Assembly: GCA_001970955.1 (NCBI GenBank)
Contig: MPUH01000580.1
Location: forward strand, 1 to 44,795
Length of the DNA: 44,795 bases
Source: Stentor coeruleus
Taxonomy: Eukaryota; Ciliophora; Heterotrichea; Heterotrichida; Stentoridae
Direction of reading: 5' to 3'
The translations under genes and the position numbers were made by a program. Below the pieces are notes generated by a model. That model did not search any database and was not told the origin of the DNA. It saw only the letters and a program-made list of their open reading frames with translations. Below are positions 38,213-44,795 of the stretch, one piece after another. Each line of letters starts with the position of its first letter. Position 1 is the first letter of the stretch.

Positions 38213-39666
38213 CTAATCAATATCTTCATTAATCCCATCAATAGCTTTAGTTTTCTTCAAAGGTGGGAAGTTGATCAATGTAGCCCTCCTTTGTTTCAAA
38301 TGTTTAGCAACCATTATCCTTTGTATTTTCAATTTATTTAGCACATCTGAGTTATATTTAATATACTCAGGGTTTAAATACTGTCCTTCATTATCATGAC
38401 CTTCAGTAAAATTCTGAGTAGTCTTTAATTTTTTTTTTACCCTTTTATCTCCACATTTTTTGTCTTCTATATTTTTAATTTTTATGCCAAAGTTTCTNTT
38501 TTGTCTTCTATATTTTTAATTTTTATGCCAAAGTTTCTTTCTAATAATTTATTAATATAAAGATTCAAAACATTGTTTCTATATGAAATATTTGATGCTT
38601 GTTCCGTATCAAAATCCTTAAAATTATTCGACTTTTTAACAAACTTATCAACTTTATCAGACCCTCTAGTTTTTGATCTTTGATTGNTTTCTAATAATTT
38701 ATTAATATAAAGATTCAAAACATTGTTTCTATATGAAATATTTGATGCTTGCTCCGTATCAAAATCCTTAAAATTATTCGACTTTTTAACAAACTTATCA
38801 ACTTTATCAGACCCTCTAGTTTTTGATCTTTGATTACGATATTTTTCTATTGACTTCGGCACAAGAATCTGTTTATCAAAACTTTTATTCATAAATTTAT
38901 CATTGATTGGTGAAATTCCTAAAGAATTATATTTAGCTTTTAAGTTCCGGCTTTTGGTCTTTAAATTTTTACTTACAGGCGAGGTTTCAAAAAGTTTGAT
39001 TTCTTCATTAGTTATTGTATAGTTTTTATTGATGACAATAGGTTCAGGTTTAAGGGTTTTATCATAAGAAAAGCTATTATTTCCTGCACTTTTTGTATAA
39101 TCTTCTTCAAAACTTGTTGATGCAGGTTGAAAAGTTTTAAACATGTCAACTGGGGACATTAATTCTGAGTCATCTGGTTTTATCACTGGGGAATATTGCA
39201 TGCTTTGGCTAAAACTTTCTGGAGTTGGGGCATTAGAAATAGGGTCTTTCCAGTTTTTTCCAAAGCCTCTTTTGTTTTTAAGAAGAATTTGAGATACTTT
39301 GCCCCCTTTGACATTATCAAAAGTGAAATGCGAAGGGTTATTCCTAAGGGTTTTCTTATGAGTTGGAGATGATCTTAAGAAATCTTTGAAATTCGCATGG
39401 ACATTAAGTTCAGTTTCTTTGTTTTCTAGATATGCTTCAACTATTTTCTCATTTCTATATGAAAGGCTTTCGATAAATTGAGGGTTGAAATTCTTGTTTT
39501 GTAGCTCTTTGTACATAACACTGATGTTTAAGTACTCTTGATCTAATTCTTGAGAGATTTTTAATGGATGAGGATTTTCAAGGCTTTGGCATTCTTCGAT
39601 TATCGAATCAATTATTTGGGTGAATTTATTTTTATAAGTGTTTGGGACTGGAATGTTTGTCGTCAT
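38213..39666 (-). CDS. Hypothetical basic protein, interrupted by two assembly duplications
   Basis: About 420 aa once the duplications at n 38498 (41 nt, breaks the frame) and n 38687 (150 nt, in frame) are collapsed. The frame then continues past the apparent end at 38482 through KNIEDKKCGDKRVKKKLKTT and QRIMVAKHLKQRRATLINFP to a TAG at 38213. The N-terminal ~110 residues look helical; the middle is Ser/Lys-rich and disordered (SPTHKKTLRNNPSHFTFDNV, SPVSKNLKTKSRNLKAKYNS). No recognised domain. The overall make-up is like ciliate cytoskeletal or basal-body proteins, but that is weak. Confidence 0.75.
38459..38538. repeat. Duplication around n at 38498 (likely assembly join)
   Basis: The block tgtcttctatatttttaatt... 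to agtttct recurs 41 nt later across the n. It truncates the gene at 38482 artificially. Confidence 0.85.
38538..38836. repeat. Duplication around n at 38687 (likely assembly join)
   Basis: The block from 38538 recurs from 38688, offset 150. The one internal difference, gcttgttccg versus gcttgctccg, is GAA versus GAG, both Glu. Confidence 0.87.
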
Positions 39667-39816
39667 TATTTACTTGAGTTTCATAAATGGAAGTGGTAAA
39701 AGAAAGGATTAGAAAATATTCTTTAGTATATTATTTGTAATTTAAAATAGTATTTATAGAATAATATTTTTTTTAGGGCATTTACGCCAAGATGAATGAT
39801 ATAACTTAATAACTAA

Positions 39817-40617
39817 CTACTTTCTCTTCTCAGGTTTCGGGAAAGTTTTAGCAAACGCTTTTTTCCATTCATATTCCGGGTTTTCAGCCTTTTTCCCTCC
39901 AGGAGGTGGGCCTATTAATTCAAAAGAATCCACACCTTCAGAGATTTGTAAAGCTTGAGAGTGGTCTTTTTGATCATAAACCCTAGCATTTTCATCAAAC
40001 AAGTAATGCGAAAGCGTTTGTCTAACTGCTCCAGACAATCTTGCTTCATTAGAACTATAATAAAAAAGACTCGCTTTGTTTTTCAAGCAAAAAAACCTCA
40101 ACACCCTTCCCATCCACTTCCTACTTTCACTTTCTTGGTTAGCAAAAATATCATATTTGCAGCCAATTACCATAATTTTCGCTGTCCCTTGTCCATTTTT
40201 CTCTTTCTTCCCTGTCCCTTTAGTTCCTTTTTCCTGAACTTCTTCAATCCGCGCTTTTGATACCTGAATCCAATACAAAAGAGAATCTAAAACTTTATAA
40301 GGAATTGATAAATCTAAAGCAATTATGACAATCAAATTCCCTAAAGTTTCTTCTGTTATTGGGAAATTAATAAGATTCGATAGTAGTCTTCCCCCTCCCA
40401 ACTCATAAATATGCGCTACACTATCTGATGTACTTCGAGCAAATTTGTACTCAAGTGCTACTGTAGCTTTTGGAGCCTCTTCACTGTTTTGTAACAGGAA
40501 ATTCTGGACAATTGATGACTTCCCTGCTTTTCTTTCCCCAACTATAAGCAAAGTTCTCTGTGGGGGCGGTAAAGGAACTTCAACACTTTCAGCAATACTC
40601 CATATATCTGATATCAT
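39817..40617 (-). CDS. DYNC2LI1: Cytoplasmic dynein 2 light intermediate chain 1
   Basis: The protein is 266 aa. It has a Ras-like P-loop LLIVGERKAGKSSIVQNFL at about 23-41, then ATVALEYKFARS and VAHIYELGGGRLLSNLI, all hallmarks of D2LIC. IVIIALDLSIPYKVLDSLLY and KIMVIGCKYDIF complete the GTPase-like fold. The subunit stabilises the dynein-2 motor that runs retrograde intraflagellar transport in cilia. It is somewhat shorter than the human protein at the C-terminus. It lies 25 bp from the next minus-strand gene, tandem but not obviously co-transcribed. The stop is TAG. Confidence 0.88.
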   Translation of the reverse strand: MISDIWSIAESVEVPLPPPQRTLLIVGERKAGKSSIVQNFLLQNSEEAPKATVALEYKFARSTSDSVAHIYELGGGRLLSNLINFPITEETLGNLIVIIALDLSIPYKVLDSLLYWIQVSKARIEEVQEKGTKGTGKKEKNGQGTAKIMVIGCKYDIFANQESESRKWMGRVLRFFCLKNKASLFYYSSNEARLSGAVRQTLSHYLFDENARVYDQKDHSQALQISEGVDSFELIGPPPGGKKAENPEYEWKKAFAKTFPKPEKRK

Positions 40618-40642
40618 AAAATTATATACTTTTCAAATTAAA

Positions 40643-43324
40643 TTATTCGTTTATTTTAATAGCTTCAACTGCAAGATCATATAAAATCATGTCGGCTAGA
40701 TCTAGTTTTACTTGGGCTTCTTCAAAATCGTAGTTAACCCATTTACTTTCTTCTTCAGATATTTCATATCTGACTAATTTGTCTAATTGTTGCTCTTTGA
40801 TTTTTAAGATCATGTTTTCGTCTTCGTATAGTGAGGAATCGAAATCTTCGGTTTTGCCTATAGCGAATTTGCTGAGTTTTTCAAAATCTTTGAGGACTTT
40901 TTCTGTGATTTCTTCAAATTTAGCTTTAAAAGGACGATTTTTGAAAGTTTGATACCAAGGTAAAGGCTTTCCTTTGTACCCATAAGGGCGGAATTGTTGC
41001 AGTAGATAGTTCAAACTATGCAGAAGCATTTTCTTATGTATTTTTTCAGCCTGAAGTACTTGGAGATCTTTATTCTCATTATTCGCAGCTAAAGTTTCAT
41101 TAGCCAGTAGCCTTTCACATGATATCAAATCATGAAAATATCTTATTTCCAAATCAGTAAAAGATCCTATTTGCAAATCTTGTAGTTTATCAAGTTCTTC
41201 AAGTGGGTCTTTCATAAGTGGCAGGGCCAAAATTTTCATCAATTTATCCCTATCAACATTTTGCATTACATTTTCTATATACTCTTTAATATACTCAAAA
41301 CTAAAACATTGTCTCGAATCAGTGATTTCATATTCAACAGGCTCAAGGGCAAGATTTAATTTTGGTATGATTTTCTTATCATCATCTTCAATTATATGTG
41401 GTTTTTCTATATTTTTCATTATCTGCCCTTGTGTTTCATTTACTGCTTTTGGAGAATTTGGTGCATTTTCATATTCACTTTCATGAAGATGTTTTACTGA
41501 TCTACTATGTGTAATGCTTGATTTATAAGACTCACTATCAGAAGATGAATTTGATGAACTGTCGTTTTCTGAAGTTTTTGAAGTTGGGAACATTTTCATT
41601 GAAGGGTTTTGGGATGAATTCATAGTTTCATTAATAAGTTTGTGTAAAGATTGTTTTTTTTTCTGTGTACTTAATATAAAATTTGCGCATTCAGATTTTG
41701 ATAAATCATTAGTTAAAAACTTGATACGAGAGTCGATTTGAGGTCTGAGAAAAGATAGAAGAGATGAGTATTTTTGTTCGATTTCATAGATAAGACGGGT
41801 TTGGGTTTCTAAAGGGAGAAGTCGGGAAAGATCAGAAATACTTGATAGTTCTAATAGTTTTAATTGTTCTAATAGAAAAATTTGAGTGTTACTCCAAGAG
41901 AATTCTTCTATGGCAATTATTTTGTATGGACTTTCTTGGGTTTTTGTAGCAAAAACTTCGATTCCTACGGTAGATTCAATTGACATTTGGAATTTTTGTG
42001 ATGGTTCGCTTTGTATGCTACACACTTGACTTGCTATAATCTGTAGATTACGCAGTTTTTCTTGTGGCATACACAAAACTTTTTCACTTCTTGTAACTTG
42101 ACAGTTTTTTCTTACTTTCTGAGGTTTAATATGATAATTTAAACCTTTTTCAAAACTGAAAATCTGATTTTTCTGGGGTTTTTTAATTGAAATCCCAGAA
42201 AAGGTCTCAATATCCCATTCAATACATTTTACATTATTTTCTTTATCGTTTAATTCAATCAATATTTCCCCAGAACTTTCTTTTTTAACAGATACATCAG
42301 CTGATTTTGATATTTTCTCTGAAAAATCATCAGATTCAGTGTCAAATTTTTCTTTATAAATTGAATTCTCTAAATTTCCTTCATAGACAAAGCTGAAATT
42401 TGGTTGTCCTAAACTATTATCAACTGAATTCTCATAGTTTTCTATAAAAGAACAAGATTGTACTGAACTTTCACTTTGATGTCTAGAATTTTGTTGATAG
42501 CTTTTCATATACTCTTCAAGGCTTTTTTTATATTCCTCTATTTTCTGTAGACCCTTATTTTCTTTATTCGCCAACCTTGCTGGCGATGGAGTATTTTTTA
42601 TCTTAGAACTTTTTAAATCAGTCATATCACTAAAATGATTGCTACGTAAATTTCTTTTTTCATGTTTTAAAGATATAGACTCGCTTTTTTTAATTTTATT
42701 TGAGTTGTCGGTAATTAAAGTATGGGTGTGACTAGGGGTATGGGTTTTAGGAATTCTAGATTTACGTTTGTGCTTTTTTGATGATTTTGCTGAGTTTTGT
42801 ATACGGATTTGACGGTTTTGATAACTGAGTTCTCGTTTACGGATTTCGTTTTGTAAGTAAGATTGTTTAAGTTCTTTTTCTTTATGAGCTTTAGAGGATT
42901 TTGCTTTAAGTAAGGATCTTTTGATTAATTTGTCAATTATAGAAGGGTTTGAGTATCGCTTTATAGACTTGACCTTTTGAGCCAGTTCTAAATGGTTGAT
43001 AAATGTTTTGTTGATTAGCGAACTGGGACGAGGCATTTCTTTCGAGCTTCTTAGGATCTCGAATGATGTAGTATTTTTTGTTTTAATTTTATCACCATAT
43101 GCTGATTCTACTAATAAGTTGCTATAATGCTTTGATGAGTTTGTTCTTTCTTTCCTTGGAGGGGATTTCTTGGATATATGCTTTTTTAGTACTGATTTCT
43201 GATCTTCTTTAAAGGGTTTTTTCTGAAATGGGGACTTGCATTTAACCGAAGGGTGAAAGTTGTCAACTTTCCCAGTTGTGAAGATTTTCCCATTTTGACT
43301 TCGGTTATCTTGTGTAATGTTCAT
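40643..43324 (-). CDS. Large basic protein, CEP350/TRM-like C-terminus
   Basis: The protein is 893 aa. The first ~350 residues are basic and disordered with several Ser/Lys runs and a short coiled coil (NEIRKRELSYQNRQIRIQNS). A Ser-rich stretch lies near 580. The last ~250 residues look folded: RLLANETLAANNENKDLQVL, LLHSLNYLLQQFRPYGYKGK, then ESKWVNYDFEEAQVKLDLAD and MILYDLAVEAIKI. The final W-x-x-Y/D-x-E-x-x-V-K-L-x-LAD-I-x-x-DL pattern is that of CEP350, CCDC187 and plant TRM (DUF4378-like) centrosome/microtubule proteins. A basal-body role is inferred. The stop is TAA. Confidence 0.75.
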   Translation of the reverse strand: MNITQDNRSQNGKIFTTGKVDNFHPSVKCKSPFQKKPFKEDQKSVLKKHISKKSPPRKERTNSSKHYSNLLVESAYGDKIKTKNTTSFEILRSSKEMPRPSSLINKTFINHLELAQKVKSIKRYSNPSIIDKLIKRSLLKAKSSKAHKEKELKQSYLQNEIRKRELSYQNRQIRIQNSAKSSKKHKRKSRIPKTHTPSHTHTLITDNSNKIKKSESISLKHEKRNLRSNHFSDMTDLKSSKIKNTPSPARLANKENKGLQKIEEYKKSLEEYMKSYQQNSRHQSESSVQSCSFIENYENSVDNSLGQPNFSFVYEGNLENSIYKEKFDTESDDFSEKISKSADVSVKKESSGEILIELNDKENNVKCIEWDIETFSGISIKKPQKNQIFSFEKGLNYHIKPQKVRKNCQVTRSEKVLCMPQEKLRNLQIIASQVCSIQSEPSQKFQMSIESTVGIEVFATKTQESPYKIIAIEEFSWSNTQIFLLEQLKLLELSSISDLSRLLPLETQTRLIYEIEQKYSSLLSFLRPQIDSRIKFLTNDLSKSECANFILSTQKKKQSLHKLINETMNSSQNPSMKMFPTSKTSENDSSSNSSSDSESYKSSITHSRSVKHLHESEYENAPNSPKAVNETQGQIMKNIEKPHIIEDDDKKIIPKLNLALEPVEYEITDSRQCFSFEYIKEYIENVMQNVDRDKLMKILALPLMKDPLEELDKLQDLQIGSFTDLEIRYFHDLISCERLLANETLAANNENKDLQVLQAEKIHKKMLLHSLNYLLQQFRPYGYKGKPLPWYQTFKNRPFKAKFEEITEKVLKDFEKLSKFAIGKTEDFDSSLYEDENMILKIKEQQLDKLVRYEISEEESKWVNYDFEEAQVKLDLADMILYDLAVEAIKINE

Positions 43325-43736
43325 ATTTAAATTATTATGAAGTTAGTCCTTTAGATCTTTTCAACTATATATATAACAAAATATATCTTATTCTATTATT
43401 TACTTCTAATTAATATATTAGTCTTATTTTAAAACCTGAAAATCTTACTATTAAATATTCTATTCTAGAAATCAATTTATCACATTAAAAATATACTTTT
43501 TTTATAACATAAACTATAAAATACTCTTATCTAAATAATTCCTTAACACCAAAACAACTGTTTTTTTTTTAATCTTCTAAGAAATTCCTAATCCATATTT
43601 GCAAAACAAATTCCAAATAAACATATTATGTTCTCTCTTTTCCCATACCCACCAAAGCAGTCTTATTAAAAGGTATAAAAACTTCAAGCCAATACTTTTC
43701 TAATTTTATACTGGCAAGAGAAATTAGATATAAAAA
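43325..43736. other. Divergent intergenic region
   Basis: About 410 bp of AT-rich DNA between two divergent genes. No RNA gene or repeat recognised. Confidence 0.4.
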
Positions 43737-44132
43737 ATGAAAGGGTTTAAGAAAAATTTATCTGTTAAAGTCTCTGAGAAGAAGAAGTTCACAGAAAACC
43801 GCATAGAGTTTGTAAGGGTAAAAAGAAAAGTCATTAGAAGGATATCAAGAAAAATTACTGTCCCTGAAAATTTGCTTGTCGAAACAGGGAAGAAACTAAA
43901 TTATGTTCAGATATTTAAGAGTTTTGTAGTAAATACAGTAGGAAAGTATCACAAAAAACTTGAACCTGAAAGTTTCTTTACAAAAGCTCCGAAAAATGGT
44001 CATGGAGATGAGCAGAGACTTGAAGAGGTAAACTATAATGCTCAGCAGGCTGATGAACCTGTTATTTTAACTGTCTCTGATGAGAGTGACCAGGAAATCT
44101 CTCAAGATTTAAATATGCCTTTACAATTTTAA
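43737..44132 (+). CDS. Small basic hypothetical protein
   Basis: The frame is 131 aa. The N-terminal half is highly basic (MKGFKKNLSVKVSEKKKFTE, VKRKVIRRISRKITV) and the C-terminal third acidic (SDESDQEISQDLNMPLQF). No family recognised. The sharp charge split and sensible codon use suggest a real gene, possibly chromatin or cytoskeleton associated, but that is guesswork. Confidence 0.6.
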   Translation: MKGFKKNLSVKVSEKKKFTENRIEFVRVKRKVIRRISRKITVPENLLVETGKKLNYVQIFKSFVVNTVGKYHKKLEPESFFTKAPKNGHGDEQRLEEVNYNAQQADEPVILTVSDESDQEISQDLNMPLQF

Positions 44133-44795
44133 TATAATAGCCATGGAACTGCAAAGGACAAGCAGGATTATGCTATAGACTAATAGGACTGTATTTTTAC
44201 TTATATTCCATTATATTTTGAATATGTTTTAATGCTTTTTTATAATAAAATGAAGAGATTTTTATTTTTATGATCATTGTTGGGATAATGCTTTAGGAGA
44301 AGGAAATTTTCGAGGTGATTATTACCACACGATTTTAATAATAATATAAAAATTAGTGGTTTGTATAAAAAAATATTGGAATTATTGCATTTGATTTGGT
44401 GTTTTGGTGAATATAGTCATAGATTGTAACTTTTTTTGGAATTTTTATATGATTCTAGTTTAGATAAGATTTAGGTTTCCTATTTATGATTAAGGCTAGT
44501 TTAGTTATAAAATAATCTGTATTATATATAAAAGTTTTTTTATGAATTTGAAATGATACAGTCTATGTAAATTTAAATGTAAAAGATAATTTATGTGATG
44601 CATAAAGAATAATAATGTGAAAATTATGTAATATATGAGTTGAACTTTTGCTGTATGAGAATAAAAAGTGTGATAAATAAAGCTAAACAATAAGATAAAT
44701 TTTATTTGGATATTTAAAGGTTTGAATGAATGACTTTTCTAGTTAAAGTAATTTAATTCATGTAATAATTCCAAAAAATCAAATAAGTTAGTTAA
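44133..44795. other. Right-edge non-coding stretch
   Basis: About 660 bp of AT-rich sequence downstream of the last gene. No ORF beyond noise, no telomere repeat and no RNA gene were seen. Confidence 0.45.

Noticed and set aside
1-44795. CRISPR arrays, transposons, tRNA or rRNA genes, viral genes
   Set aside because: No regular spacer arrays, transposase or polymerase motifs, terminal inverted repeats or cloverleaf sequences were seen by eye. A tRNA scan was not possible here.

Overview
The window is AT-rich, gene-dense nuclear DNA of a single-celled eukaryote, very probably the macronuclear genome of the heterotrich ciliate Stentor. Three things in the sequence say so. (1) Genes are interrupted by GT...AG introns only 15-17 nt long; I could place nine, each restoring a conserved or continuous reading frame. 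(2) TAA, TAG and TGA all end genes (TGA at 19490 and 31846) and none is read through, so the code is standard. That is unusual for a ciliate and argues against Blepharisma, which also has 15-16 nt introns but is known to read UGA as Trp. (3) The gene content is ciliary, basal-body and signalling, as in free-living ciliates. The species call is inference.

Layout: 1-5.1 kb holds an Rdx/Ig-like protein, a zinc-binding coiled-coil protein, an E2F factor and a macro-domain-like protein. 5.4-9.5 kb holds UDP-glucose dehydrogenase, an unknown protein, a decayed gene and a small G-patch protein. 9.5-19.3 kb holds TBC1D23-like and Rab11-like trafficking proteins, a COPI-associated membrane protein, a kinesin-like protein without a P-loop, a SHIPPO-repeat protein with a one-base frameshift, a twin cyclic-nucleotide-binding protein and a coiled-coil protein. 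19.5-29.9 kb holds a long-tailed NEK kinase, a coiled-coil protein with FSP motifs, a TRIM-like protein, an ankyrin protein, a CDPK and a second SHIPPO protein. 30-44.1 kb holds a CK1-like pseudokinase, an EF-hand protein, coiled-coil proteins, ribosomal protein S9, a three-module UBC protein, dynein-2 light intermediate chain, a CEP350-like protein and a small basic protein. Genes lie on both strands and are often only 18-100 bp apart.

Several genes look ciliary or basal-body related (two SHIPPO proteins, dynein-2 LIC, NEK1-like kinase, CEP350-like, the NPHP4-like Ig domain). Another group concerns membrane traffic (Rab11, TBC1D23, COPI-associated). There is no sign of operons, viruses, CRISPR or mobile elements, and I saw no tRNA or rRNA.

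Caution for users: eight single 'n' characters (3567, 6436, 6600, 17453, 21377, 24508, 38498, 38687) each sit between two near-identical copies of flanking sequence, and two more frame-breaking tandem copies lack an n (about 9138-9250 and 18157-18322). Collapsing each to one copy restores or keeps an uninterrupted reading frame, so most are likely assembly joins of two haplotypes. Corrected protein lengths below assume this.
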